Of a stretch of DNA of 53,274 nucleotides, positions 34,173-43,474 are shown in pieces. Within the stretch, counting starts at the first letter, position 1. Every line of letters begins with the position of its first letter. The notes beneath the pieces were generated by a model that was not told where the DNA came from, searched no databases, and worked only from the letters and a program-made list of their open reading frames with translations. Location of the stretch: contig JAJYNS010000118.1 of the NCBI GenBank assembly GCA_021786195.1, forward strand, positions 1 to 53,274, read 5' to 3'. Source of the stretch: Actinomycetes bacterium. GTDB taxonomy: Bacteria; Actinomycetota; Acidimicrobiia; Acidimicrobiales; Bog-793. A program made the position numbers and the translations under genes.

Positions 34173-34199
34173 CTATCGGCACCGCTCGCCTGGACTTGA
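34173..34199 (-). promoter_or_regulatory. Sigma-28 (FliA/SigD)-type flagellin promoter
   Basis: On the minus strand TCAAGTCC (34192-34199) and GCCGATAG (34173-34180) are separated by exactly 11 bases. The known sigma-28 consensus is TAAAGTTT, 11 bases, GCCGATAA, so the -10 matches 7 of 8 and the -35 matches 5 of 8. It gives a leader of about 100 bases before the flagellin AUG. Confidence 0.78.
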
Positions 34200-34285
34200 A
34201 GGATCTCCCCGGGCCGCCGTTAGGACGGCCACGGTGGCACGCAGACGTCACCGCCCGAGTCGCGAGCAACACGGGAGGGCACCAG

Positions 34286-37200
34286 TTGGCGAGGAGCGAC
34301 GCCGTCACGGTCTGCGTCGTGGCCGGGGACGACCGGCGCCGCACGAGGGCCTTTCTCTCTGCGCTCGCCGACGAGCTCGCCCCGCACGACAACGTCCTGC
34401 TCACCGGGCTGGGGCGCCCGCCGGCCACCGAGCCGGCTGCCTGGAGGCTCCCGGGGCCGCGAGGCATCCTCCGCCCGGCGACCGGTGGCCAGGCGCCACG
34501 GCTGCGGCCGGTGGTGATCTTCGTCGAGGACCTCGTCGAGCCCTCGCCGGGGTGGATCGAGGTCCTCGCCGGCGCGCTGGCCGACGCCGGCGTCGCCGCC
34601 GTCGCCCCTCGGACCAACGCAGCAGACGGCGACGAGCTCTACCTCGGCGTGCCCTACCGACCGAGCGAGGCGGGCGTCCGCAAGTCCTTCTCGCGCGACC
34701 TCGCGCGAGAGCGGCGCGACGACCTCTCGATCGTCGGGCGCCTGCGCGGCCCCTGCCTCGCCGTGCGACGCGACACGGTCGAGCGCGTCGGCGGGATCGC
34801 CGCCGTCCTCTCCCTCGGGTTCGAGCCACACTCGCTCACCCGCTCGGCAACGCTCGCCGGCGGTGCGCTCGCCGTGGCCGAGGGCGCCTACCTCCACCAC
34901 CACGGCGGGGCGTCCCTGCGGCCCGACCCTCGTGATGCCGGCTACCCCTTCCTCAGCGCCTGCCTGATCGTTCGCGACGAGGAGGAGGAGCTCCCGCGCT
35001 GCCTCGCCTCGATCGAGGGGATCGCCGACGAGGTCGTCGTCTACGACACCGGCTCGACCGACCGCACGCTCGAGATCGCCCGAGCCGCCGGCTGCAGGGT
35101 CGTCGAGGGCTACTGGGACGACGACTTCGCCCGTGCCCGTAACGACGCCCTGGCCTACTGCCGCGGCCAGTGGATCCTCTGGCTCGACGCCGACGAGTCG
35201 CTGAGCTGCGAGGACCCCTCGGGCTTCCGCTCGTCGCTGCTCTCCGAGCCGGCGGCCCGAGAGGCGTTCGTCGTCCTCATCGAGAACCTCAACGGCACCG
35301 AGGCCGGCTCCACCTTCACCCACCCCGCCTGCCGCCTGTTCCGCCGTGCCTGCGGGCACTGGGAGGGCCACCTGCACGAGCTCGTGCGGGCGCGCCGGGG
35401 CACCGGGGAGCTCGAGCGGGAGATGACCTCGGCGGTGAGGATCTTCCACCGCGGCTACCTCCAGTCCCACATCGCCGGGCGGGCGAAGGCGACTCGCAAC
35501 CTCCGGACCGCCTTCGGCGACCTTGCCGGGGGGTCGAACCTCGAGTGGGGCTTCCGGCTTTCGAACCTCGGGCGCTCGTACGCGCTCCTCGGCCAGCACG
35601 AGGAGGCGCTCGAGCACTGCCGACGGGCCGTCGAGGTCACGGCCGAGGCATCGGTCCAGCGCCTCGCGCTCCGGACGATCGTCCACGCGCTGAACGCGCT
35701 CGGCCGGCACGAGGAGGCGCTCGAGGAGATCGAGCGGCTCAGGAGGATCTCGATCGACGACACGCTGGCCGACTCGCTGGCCGGAGGCACGTACCTGGCG
35801 CTCGGACGCCACGAGGACGCGCTCGCGGCCTTCGACCGGGTCGGCAGCTCGATCGACGAGGACGGCTTCGAGTACTCGCCGGCGTTCGTCGCGACCGGAA
35901 AGGCCGAGGCGCTGCGCGAGCTCGGTCGTCCCGGTGAGGCCGCTGACGCCCTGCTCCTGAGCATCGTCGAGACCGGCGGGATCGACGCCCACCTCGGGAC
36001 GCTGATCGAGGCCATGGACGAGGCCGGCCGCGACCTCGCCGAGATCCTCGACGCGATGCCCCGAGCGCGGATCGGCGCCTTCGTCCCTCAGCTCCTCCAG
36101 CTCACGCCCGAAGTCGCCGACCGCGCCCTCGAGGCGTGGTGGCGCCGGGACGCTCAGGAGCTCTCCTTCCTCGCCGCCGCCGGCCGCGTCGCGCCGCGGC
36201 TCGAGATCACCCGCCAGCTCGTCTGGTCCTCCCGGCTCCGAGCCGTCGGGCTGCCGGTCGGCTGCCCCCTCGTCGCGACGGCGTCCTGCTCGGACAGGCC
36301 CGCCCGGGAGCGTGTCCTCGCCTCGGCCGTCGCCTGGGCGATGTTCTCCGACCCTCGGGCCCGGATGTGCTTCGCCGCGGCGTCGCTCAGCCTGCCCGCC
36401 GCCTCGCAGGCCGAGGTCGAGGGCGAGTGCGCGGCGATCGCTCCCGGCCTCGTACCCGTGATGCGCTCGCTCCTCGAGCCCGGCACGCGCGGCGTGGAGG
36501 CGCTGCAGGGGCCAAGCGGGGCCGCCTCTCGGACCGGACGGCGCGTGCTCGTCGTCGATCGCCGCCACAGCGCCCTGCGGACGACCGCGCTGGCCGCGCT
36601 GCTCGCGCGCCTCGGGCACGAGGTGACCCTCGCCGAGCCCCTCCCGGAGGAGTCCTCGGCGGCGCTGCTGGGTCGTCTCGGCGTCACCGTGCGCGGCTGG
36701 GCAGATCCAGGTCCCGGCGAGCCCTGGCGCTCCGCGTGCGAGTCGGCGCTCGCGCTGCTAGCGGCCGAGATGCCCTTCGACGTCGTGGTCCTCGAGCGCT
36801 CGGCGGTCGAGGCGCTCCCCGCCCTTCGCCGAGTCCTTTGGCTCGCCCGCCTCGTGGTCGACCTCGGCTCGGGGAGCGCGCCCGACGCCGACCTCTCCCC
36901 CGCCGACCTGTTGCTCACCACCACACCGGGCGTGCCGGCCGGCGCGAGCCTCCCGGCCGTCGCGCTCGACATCCCCCTCGACGCGGTGCTCGGGCCCTCG
37001 CCCCTGCCCCCGGCCGAGGCCCGCTACGGCTGCTGCGTCGTCGGGACCCCGCGCGACACCGGCGAGGGCGCGCCAGCCTCGGCGCTCGGGGAGATCCGCC
37101 CCGGGCTCGAAGCGCTCGCAGCGGGCGAGCCGTTCGCGGTCCTCGGCGACGACCCGAGCGGCGCGCTCGCGGCCGCGCTGCCCGAGGCCTGCGTCGCCGG

Positions 37201-38656
37201 CAACCCCGCGGACCCCCGCCCTTGGCTCGCCGCCTCTCGGCTCGTCCTCGTCATGGACGGCCCGGACGCCGAGGACTGGCTCGCGGCCGCCCGGGCGTGC
37301 GGCACGCCCGCCTGCGTGCTCCCCTCCGAGCCGGAGGCGGCACTCGTGCGGCTGCAGGCCTTCGGGCCGCTTCGCGACGGCGGCGCGTCGAGGCCGTCGG
37401 GCGGGCCACGCAGCGATCACCTCCTGCCGGCGGACCCGCTCGCCGGACTTTCCCCCCGCGCCCGGTCGCAGCCGGTCCCTCGGGCGAGCGGCTCGCGCCC
37501 CGAGGTCCGCTTCGTCGGGGGGGTGTTCGGCCTCGAGAGCCTCGCACAGGTGAACCGCGAGCTCCTGACCCGCCTCGCCCGGCGCCGGACGGGCTTCGAG
37601 CTCACCGCCGTCACCTCCGAGCCGGGCCCCCACTCCCCGGACGCCGTCGAGGCGCTCCGCTCGGTGCGCGTGCTCCGCTCCGCGCCGCCGTCTCCGGCCG
37701 ACGTCGAGGTCCGTCACCAGTGGCCGCCGGACTTCAGCCCGGTGCGCCGCGGCAGGCTCGTGCTGATCCAGCCGTGGGAGTTCGGAGGGCTGCCCGCCGA
37801 GTGGCTCGGCCCGCTGCGCGACGTCGTCGACGAGCTGTGGGTGCCGAGCCGGTGGGTGCGCGACTGCGCCGTGCGAAGCGGGGTGGCGGCGGAGATGGTC
37901 CACGTCGTCCCGAACGGCGTCGACGTCGACCGCTTCCGCCCCGAAGGACCGCCCTACCGGCTGAGGACGAAGAAGGGGACGAAGCTCCTCTTCGTCGGGG
38001 GGATGATCCAGCGCAAGGGCGTCGACGCGCTGCTCGAGGCGTACCTGTCGACCTTCGACCGGTCCGACGACGTCTGCCTGGTGATCAAGCCCTTCGGCTC
38101 CGCCTCGGTCTACAGCAACCAGTCGCTCGAGCGCGAGGTCCGCCAGGCGGCAGCCGGGAGCGCGGCCGAGATCGAGCTCGTCGACGGCGACCTCGGCTTC
38201 GAGGACATGGCGGCCCTCTACCGCAGCTGCGACGCCCTCGTCCACCCCTACCGGGGCGAGGGCTTCGGCCTGCCGATCGCCGAGGCGCTCGCCTCGGGCC
38301 TCCCGGTGATCGTCCCCGACGGGGGCGCCTGCCTCGACTTCTGCGACGACGACGACGCCTGGCTCGTGCGCGCGAGAGAGGTCCCGATCCGTCCGGGCGG
38401 CTGGACGCCCTCGCCTCCGGGCACCTGGTGGCTCGAGCCGAGCCGACGTGAGCTGTCCGCCGCGATGCGGGCCGTCGTCGAGGAGCCGGAACGTGCGAAG
38501 GCCAAGGGCGCCGAGGGCAGGCGCCGCATCGTCGAGGGCTTCAGCTGGGACGCGGCCGCCGACTGCGCCGCCCGCAGGATCGAGGACCTGCTGGGCATCC
38601 CGAGCCCATCGGGTCTGCGGGGAACCGCGCCTGGCACGCCCAGGGAGGCCGACTGA
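34286..38656 (+). CDS. Giant multidomain glycosyltransferase (flagellin glycosylation)
   Basis: A 1456-residue protein. Residues 1-215 form a GT2-like domain ending in a typical H-H-H-G-G. Residues 217-420 form a second GT2 domain (L-I-V-R-D-E-E-E-E-L-P-R-C-L, YDTGSTDRT, and LWLDADE near 296, the acidic metal-binding motif). Residues 420-560 are TPR-like helical repeats (E-E-A-L-E-H-C-R-R-A-V). Residues 750-1040 resemble a degenerate GT-B half. Residues 1070-1440 form a complete GT4 domain (VVPNGVDVDRFRP near 1206, HPYRGEGFGLPIAEALASGLPVI near 1320). TPR regions in such enzymes hold the protein substrate. TTG 34286 has GGGAGGG six bases upstream; a TTG at 34196 has no ribosome site and lies in the sigma-28 promoter. 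It stands divergent to flagellin, so flagellin is the likely target. Confidence 0.85.
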   Translation: MARSDAVTVCVVAGDDRRRTRAFLSALADELAPHDNVLLTGLGRPPATEPAAWRLPGPRGILRPATGGQAPRLRPVVIFVEDLVEPSPGWIEVLAGALADAGVAAVAPRTNAADGDELYLGVPYRPSEAGVRKSFSRDLARERRDDLSIVGRLRGPCLAVRRDTVERVGGIAAVLSLGFEPHSLTRSATLAGGALAVAEGAYLHHHGGASLRPDPRDAGYPFLSACLIVRDEEEELPRCLASIEGIADEVVVYDTGSTDRTLEIARAAGCRVVEGYWDDDFARARNDALAYCRGQWILWLDADESLSCEDPSGFRSSLLSEPAAREAFVVLIENLNGTEAGSTFTHPACRLFRRACGHWEGHLHELVRARRGTGELEREMTSAVRIFHRGYLQSHIAGRAKATRNLRTAFGDLAGGSNLEWGFRLSNLGRSYALLGQHEEALEHCRRAVEVTAEASVQRLALRTIVHALNALGRHEEALEEIERLRRISIDDTLADSLAGGTYLALGRHEDALAAFDRVGSSIDEDGFEYSPAFVATGKAEALRELGRPGEAADALLLSIVETGGIDAHLGTLIEAMDEAGRDLAEILDAMPRARIGAFVPQLLQLTPEVADRALEAWWRRDAQELSFLAAAGRVAPRLEITRQLVWSSRLRAVGLPVGCPLVATASCSDRPARERVLASAVAWAMFSDPRARMCFAAASLSLPAASQAEVEGECAAIAPGLVPVMRSLLEPGTRGVEALQGPSGAASRTGRRVLVVDRRHSALRTTALAALLARLGHEVTLAEPLPEESSAALLGRLGVTVRGWADPGPGEPWRSACESALALLAAEMPFDVVVLERSAVEALPALRRVLWLARLVVDLGSGSAPDADLSPADLLLTTTPGVPAGASLPAVALDIPLDAVLGPSPLPPAEARYGCCVVGTPRDTGEGAPASALGEIRPGLEALAAGEPFAVLGDDPSGALAAALPEACVAGNPADPRPWLAASRLVLVMDGPDAEDWLAAARACGTPACVLPSEPEAALVRLQAFGPLRDGGASRPSGGPRSDHLLPADPLAGLSPRARSQPVPRASGSRPEVRFVGGVFGLESLAQVNRELLTRLARRRTGFELTAVTSEPGPHSPDAVEALRSVRVLRSAPPSPADVEVRHQWPPDFSPVRRGRLVLIQPWEFGGLPAEWLGPLRDVVDELWVPSRWVRDCAVRSGVAAEMVHVVPNGVDVDRFRPEGPPYRLRTKKGTKLLFVGGMIQRKGVDALLEAYLSTFDRSDDVCLVIKPFGSASVYSNQSLEREVRQAAAGSAAEIELVDGDLGFEDMAALYRSCDALVHPYRGEGFGLPIAEALASGLPVIVPDGGACLDFCDDDDAWLVRAREVPIRPGGWTPSPPGTWWLEPSRRELSAAMRAVVEEPERAKAKGAEGRRRIVEGFSWDAAADCAARRIEDLLGIPSPSGLRGTAPGTPREAD

Positions 38657-41600
38657 TGAGCAATGCCCACCGGCGCAGCGCGGCGCGGCCAGGCCGCGCG
38701 CCCTTCGTGCCGACGACACAGCTCAAGGGGGGTGTGCACTGGATCGCCCCCCTCTTCACGCCGACCGGCTACGGCGACGAGGCCCGGGGCTTCGTTGCCG
38801 GCCTCCGCCGGCTCAGAGTGCCGATGCGCGTCGAGGCGATCCAGACCCGCCTCGACTTCGCCCGGTCACTCGCCGCGGACGACCCGGAGTTCTTCGTCGA
38901 CGTCGTCGCCATGATGAACCAGCCCGTCCGTCAGCCGGAGACCGCCGTGGTCCACACCGGTGCGACCGCGCCCTTCGGCCGCGTCCCCGGTGCGGCGCAC
39001 ACCGTCGTGAGGACCATGTGGGAGACCGACGGCCTTCCGGAGCAGTGCGTCACCCGGCTCAACAGCGTGGACGAGGTCTGGGTGCCGTCGCAGTTCAACG
39101 TCGACACCTTCCGCCAGGCGGGGGTCCGAGCGCCGATCCAGGTCGTCGGTGGGGGCGTCGACGCCCAGCGGTTCCGGCCAGGGCTCAAGCCCCTCGTCGT
39201 GCCCGGCCGGCGCTCGCAGCTGTTCCTCGCCATGTTCGAGTGGAGCTACCGCAAGGGCTGGGACGTCCTCTTGCGCGCCTGGGCCCAGGCGTTCCGCGCC
39301 GACGACGACGTCGCGCTCGTGCTGAGGATCTATCCCCGCAACCGCTTCGACAACGACAGCGACCTCCCGGCTCTCGCCGAGTCGCTCGTCGACGGCGGGC
39401 TCCAGGAGCTCGGGCTCGACCGAGGCCGGATGGCACCGATCCTGACCCTCGGCTCCCATATGGCGCCCGCCGACGTGCCCCGGCTGTTCGCGGCGGCCGA
39501 CTGCTACGTCGCCCCGTCCCGCGGCGAGGGATGGGGCCGGCCCCAGCACGAGGCAATGGCCTGCGGGCTGCCCGTCATCGGCACCCGGTGGGGCGGGAGC
39601 ATGGAGTTCATGGACGACAGCAACGCCTTGCTGCTCGAGACCGAGGGGCTCGTCCCGGTCGACGAGCGCATGGACGTCCCTCTCTACCACGGACAGCGAT
39701 GGGCTGAGCCCTCCGTCGACCACCTGGCAGAGCTGCTCCGGCACGTGATCGAGCACCCGGAGGGGGCGCGTGGGCTCGGCCAGCGCGCGAGGCAGGCGGT
39801 CGAGCAGCGCTGGCAGTGGCGCCACGTCGCGCGTACGGTGCTCGAGCGACTGGTCGCCCTGCGCGCCGAACCGCCCTCGGCAAGGGCTCCCGCCGTCTCG
39901 TCCAAGGAAGAGGCGGCCGGGACCGCGCGCACCAGCGTCGCGACGACGATGGCGGCATGCACGATCGTCACGCGGCGAGACCTCCCCTTCGCGCGCGTGC
40001 TCGCGCGCACCTACACCGCGCACCACCCCTCCAGCCGCTTCACGACGCTCGTCCTCGACGACCCGACGGGCTCGCTCGACGGACGCGGCGAGCCGTTCCA
40101 GCTCGTGCGCCTCGCCGACCTCGGCATCGATAGGGAGCTGTTCTCTCGAATGGCGAGCTACTACGAGGCCGGCGAGCTCGCCGCCGCGATGAAGCCCTGG
40201 GTGCTCGCCCATCTCCTCACGAGCTCTCCCACGGCGATCTACCTCGATCCCCGAGCTGCCGTCTACGGCCCGTTCGACGGGCTGTCGGCGCTCGCCGAGC
40301 GGCACGGGATCGTGATCACCCCGCACGTCACCCGTCCGATGCCGAGAGACGGCCTCCTGCCGGACGAGAGCGCCCTTCTCGCATCGGGCATGTACAACCT
40401 CGGCTTCATCTGCCTCGGGCCATCGGCAGAGGAGTTCCTGCGGTTCTGGATCACGAGGCTCGTGGACGACGGGATCAGCGAGCCGACGGCGATGCGCTTC
40501 GCCGACCAGCGCTGGGTCGACTTCGTCCCGTCGCTGTTCGCCCATCACATCCTGCGCGACCCCGGGTACAACGTCGCCTACTGGAACCTGCACGAACGCG
40601 CGCTCACGCTCGAGGGCAACCGGTACCTGGTGAACGGCGCCCCGCTGCGCGTGTTCCACTTCAGCGGCTTCGACCCGGACGTGCCCGACCGCCTGAGCGA
40701 GCATGCAGGTGACCGACCACGGGTGGCGATCGAAGCGGTCCCGGCACTCGCCGCGATCTGCTCGAGCTACCGCCAGGACCTTCTCGCGGCGGGGTTCGCG
40801 GACCACCGCCACCTCGAGTACGGCTTCGCTCGCCTGCCCGACGGCCGGGCCGTCACCCACGAGATGCGCCGTGCCTACCTCAATCGAGTCCTGCAGGCAA
40901 AGTATGCGGGTCGCGACATGCCTCGAGGCTGGGCGCTCGATGCCCGAACGCCTCCGGCCACACGGCCCGTGGCGAGCGGACCTGGTGCCGAGGGTGCCCC
41001 GAGCCCGGAGACCGAGGCCGTCTGCCTCAATGGCGTGAGCGCCCGCACGTCGCACCCGGCACCGCCGACGTCCGGCCCACTCGTCAGTGTCATCGTGCCC
41101 GTGCGCAACCGCGCCCGCCTCGTCGCCGAAGCGCTCCGCTCTGCGCTCTGCCAGACCTACCAGAACCTCGAGGTGATCGTCGTCGACAACGCCTCGACGG
41201 ACGAGACCTGCGCGGTCGTCGGCGAGCTCGCACGAGCAGACGCAAGACTGCAGCTGCACCGCAACCCCGTCGACGTCGGCATGGTCGAGAACTTCAAGGT
41301 CGGCCTTCGCCTCGCGTCGGGCGAGTACGTCAAGTTCCTCTGCTCCGACGACCGCCTGCTGCCACGGGCGGTCGAGCGGCTGGTGTTCGCGATCAGGTCC
41401 TCGGACGACATCGCCGTGGCCACCTCGGCACGGGCGCTGATCGACGAGGAGGGAAGGCCTCTCCCGGCGATCGCCTCCACCGCCCACCTCTCCGAGACAG
41501 ACGTCGTGCTGCGCGGCCGGGGGCTCGCCAACCTGTTGCTCGTCAAGGCCCTCAACCTTCTCGGGGAGCCTTCGACCGTCCTGTTCCGCCGTGAGCTGGT

Positions 41601-42036
41601 CACGCCGGCTGACTTCGCGAAGCTCGACGGCCTCGAGTACACCACCCTTCTCGACGTCGCCACGTGGCTGCGGCTGCTCCTGGCCGGCAACGCGGCCTAC
41701 GTCGCAGAGCCCCTCAGCGAGACTCGCCTCCATTCCTCGAACGCCGGCAACGAGCTTCGCGCGATCGTCGAGCCCCTCGAGTGGTCGCGGGCCATCCTCT
41801 CGGCGAGAGCCCTCGGCCTGCTCGAAGACCCGGCCGAGGAGGAAGCGGCGCTCAGGAACATCCTCGCCCGCTCATGCTCGGCGCTTGCCGGCCAACCCGA
41901 GCACCCCCGGGCCGCCGAGCTCGCCGACGCGCTGCGTGGCCTTGTCGAGCGCCTCGCGAGGCTGGGCGACGCCGGCAGCCCGGTGACCGGCCCCCCAAGA
42001 GCAGCGCTCGCGCCCGCCGAGCCGGTCGCGGTCTGA
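38656..42036 (+). CDS. Three-domain glycosyltransferase (GT4, unnamed GT, GT2)
   Basis: A 1126-residue protein made of three transferase units. Residues 25-410 are a GT4-type domain (PTGYGDEARGF, MWETDGLP, SVDEVWVPSQFN, and SRGEGWGRPQHEAMACGLPVI). Residues 430-770 are a nucleotide-sugar-dependent domain starting C-T-I-V-T-R-R-D-L-P-F-A-R-V-L, found in several bacterial glycan clusters and related to GT8-like folds. Residues 805-1040 are a GT2 domain (VSVIVPVRNR, VIVVDNASTDET, FLCSDD). The start overlaps the stop of the first giant transferase. The three domains imply sequential addition of more than one sugar, possibly a short chain ending in the dideoxyhexose made by the next genes. Confidence 0.85.
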   Translation: MSNAHRRSAARPGRAPFVPTTQLKGGVHWIAPLFTPTGYGDEARGFVAGLRRLRVPMRVEAIQTRLDFARSLAADDPEFFVDVVAMMNQPVRQPETAVVHTGATAPFGRVPGAAHTVVRTMWETDGLPEQCVTRLNSVDEVWVPSQFNVDTFRQAGVRAPIQVVGGGVDAQRFRPGLKPLVVPGRRSQLFLAMFEWSYRKGWDVLLRAWAQAFRADDDVALVLRIYPRNRFDNDSDLPALAESLVDGGLQELGLDRGRMAPILTLGSHMAPADVPRLFAAADCYVAPSRGEGWGRPQHEAMACGLPVIGTRWGGSMEFMDDSNALLLETEGLVPVDERMDVPLYHGQRWAEPSVDHLAELLRHVIEHPEGARGLGQRARQAVEQRWQWRHVARTVLERLVALRAEPPSARAPAVSSKEEAAGTARTSVATTMAACTIVTRRDLPFARVLARTYTAHHPSSRFTTLVLDDPTGSLDGRGEPFQLVRLADLGIDRELFSRMASYYEAGELAAAMKPWVLAHLLTSSPTAIYLDPRAAVYGPFDGLSALAERHGIVITPHVTRPMPRDGLLPDESALLASGMYNLGFICLGPSAEEFLRFWITRLVDDGISEPTAMRFADQRWVDFVPSLFAHHILRDPGYNVAYWNLHERALTLEGNRYLVNGAPLRVFHFSGFDPDVPDRLSEHAGDRPRVAIEAVPALAAICSSYRQDLLAAGFADHRHLEYGFARLPDGRAVTHEMRRAYLNRVLQAKYAGRDMPRGWALDARTPPATRPVASGPGAEGAPSPETEAVCLNGVSARTSHPAPPTSGPLVSVIVPVRNRARLVAEALRSALCQTYQNLEVIVVDNASTDETCAVVGELARADARLQLHRNPVDVGMVENFKVGLRLASGEYVKFLCSDDRLLPRAVERLVFAIRSSDDIAVATSARALIDEEGRPLPAIASTAHLSETDVVLRGRGLANLLLVKALNLLGEPSTVLFRRELVTPADFAKLDGLEYTTLLDVATWLRLLLAGNAAYVAEPLSETRLHSSNAGNELRAIVEPLEWSRAILSARALGLLEDPAEEEAALRNILARSCSALAGQPEHPRAAELADALRGLVERLARLGDAGSPVTGPPRAALAPAEPVAV

Positions 42037-42038
42037 TC

Positions 42039-42545
42039 GTGCCGCCTGCGAGCCGACCTAGGCCGATCGCGGTGGCAGCCTCCGGTGCCGCCCATCCGCT
42101 CATCGACGGCGTCAAGGTCGCCGCCCGTCGCGAGATCCGCGACGAGCGCGGGAAGATCATGCACTTCCTCCGCGCCGACGACCCCGAGTTCGAGCAGTTC
42201 GGGGAGGTCTACTTCTCCTGGGTCAACCCCGGCAAGGTCAAGGCGTGGCACCTCCATACCCGCATGACCCTCAACTACGTGTGCCCGCACGGCGCGATCC
42301 GCCTCGTGCTCTACGACGATCGAGCCGGCTCGCCCACCCGTCGGTGCCTTGTCGAGATGGTCCTCTCTCCCGAGCACTACCACCTCGTCCGAGTGCCTCC
42401 CGGTGTCTGGAACGGGTTCGCCGGGATCGCGCCCTATCCGAGCATGGTGAGCAACTGCGCGACGGTCGCCCACGACCCCGACGAGATCGTCCGGATCCCT
42501 CCCGACGATCCCTCCATCCCCTACCGATGGGGCACGCCGTCGTGA
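42039..42545 (+). CDS. RfbC-like cupin sugar epimerase
   Basis: A 168-residue cupin. The core strand shows K-A-W-H-L-H-T-R-M-T-L-N-Y-V, then G-A-I-R-L-V-L-Y-D-D, and VPPGVWNGFAG. This is the pattern of the dTDP-4-dehydrorhamnose 3,5-epimerase-like family, in which the histidine in the first strand acts as base. Because it sits with CDP-glucose genes (not dTDP-glucose genes), a CDP-4-keto-3,6-dideoxyhexose 5-epimerase role, as AscE in ascarylose synthesis, is a better guess than rhamnose. GTG start two bases after the previous stop. No independent ribosome site. Confidence 0.75.
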   Translation: MPPASRPRPIAVAASGAAHPLIDGVKVAARREIRDERGKIMHFLRADDPEFEQFGEVYFSWVNPGKVKAWHLHTRMTLNYVCPHGAIRLVLYDDRAGSPTRRCLVEMVLSPEHYHLVRVPPGVWNGFAGIAPYPSMVSNCATVAHDPDEIVRIPPDDPSIPYRWGTPS

Positions 42546-43474
42546 CCGGGCAGGCCGCCACGCTCGGCTGCCCGCCCGGCTCCTGGCTGGTGGTCGGCGG
42601 CAGTGGACAGGTCGGGGGGGCCCTCCTCGAGCACCTCGGCCCGTCCGCACGCTGGAGCGCGCGGCAGCCCTCCGCTCCTTTCCGTCTCGATCTCGCCGAG
42701 CTCTCCACCACGCCCTCGCCCGCCGCCCGGCTGCTCGAGCAGCTGGGCCCCCGGGTGGTCGTCATCACGGCCGGGATGACGAACGTCGACGCCTGCGAGG
42801 ACGACGTGGAGACCGCCCGCCGGCTGAACACCGAGGGGCCTGCTGTGCTGGCCTCCCTGGCGCGGCGCGTCGGCGCGCGGACGGTGCTGTTGTCGACGGA
42901 CTACGTCTTCGACGGCCTTGCCGGTCCCTACGACGAGTCCGCCTCGCCCCGGCCGCTCTCGGTCTACGGAGCGACCAAGCTCGAAGGAGAGCGGGCGGTG
43001 CTCGAAGCCGACCCGGATGCCCTGGTCGTGCGCACCACCGTCGTCTACGGCCCGGACCGCGCGGGCAAGAACTTCGCCTGCCGACTGCTCGAGCGGCTCG
43101 GGCGCGGGCTCTTGTCGGAGGTCCCCTGCGACCAGATCTCCAGCCCGACCTACAACCGCGACCTCGCGGCTTGCATCGTCCGAGCGGTTGACGCGGGTTG
43201 GAACGGCGTGCTGCACGTCGCCGGCCCGGACCTGATGGCGCGGGACGACTTCGCCCGATCGATCGCCAAGGCCTGGGGCCACGACCCCGGCCTCGTGAGA
43301 TCCGTGCGCACCGACCAGCTGCGCCAGAGGGCGCCACGGCCGGCACGGGCCGGCCTGCGCTCCGGACGGCACCACCTGGAGCTCCGCCCGGTGCCGGAGG
43401 CACTCTCGCACTGGCGGGGCGAGCCCGACCTGCGGACCCCGACCGCTAAAGATCCGGACCTGGCGCGCCGTTAG
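42542..43474 (+). CDS. RfbD-like 4-keto-sugar reductase (SDR family)
   Basis: A 310-residue short-chain dehydrogenase. The NAD(P) motif VVGGSGQVGGALLEHLG is at residues 15-31. L-S-T-D-Y-V-F-D-G and the catalytic pair Y142 and K146 (S-V-Y-G-A-T-K) follow. Dehydrorhamnose reductases (RfbD) share these motifs. In a cluster with CDP-sugar enzymes the reaction is probably the last step: reduction of CDP-4-keto-3,6-dideoxyhexose to the final CDP-dideoxysugar (as AscF or RfbJ). GTG at 42542 overlaps the previous stop (GTGA); an ATG at 42527 is the alternative. The C terminus is arginine-rich and has lost the usual order. Confidence 0.8.
   Translation: MTGQAATLGCPPGSWLVVGGSGQVGGALLEHLGPSARWSARQPSAPFRLDLAELSTTPSPAARLLEQLGPRVVVITAGMTNVDACEDDVETARRLNTEGPAVLASLARRVGARTVLLSTDYVFDGLAGPYDESASPRPLSVYGATKLEGERAVLEADPDALVVRTTVVYGPDRAGKNFACRLLERLGRGLLSEVPCDQISSPTYNRDLAACIVRAVDAGWNGVLHVAGPDLMARDDFARSIAKAWGHDPGLVRSVRTDQLRQRAPRPARAGLRSGRHHLELRPVPEALSHWRGEPDLRTPTAKDPDLARR

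Noticed and set aside
34196-34285. TTG at 34196 as the start of the giant glycosyltransferase
   Set aside because: No ribosome site precedes it and it lies in the -35 element of the flagellin promoter. TTG at 34286 has GGGAGGG at six bases.
42039-43474. A dTDP-rhamnose pathway
   Set aside because: No glucose-1-phosphate thymidylyltransferase or dTDP-glucose dehydratase is present; the partner genes use CDP-glucose.
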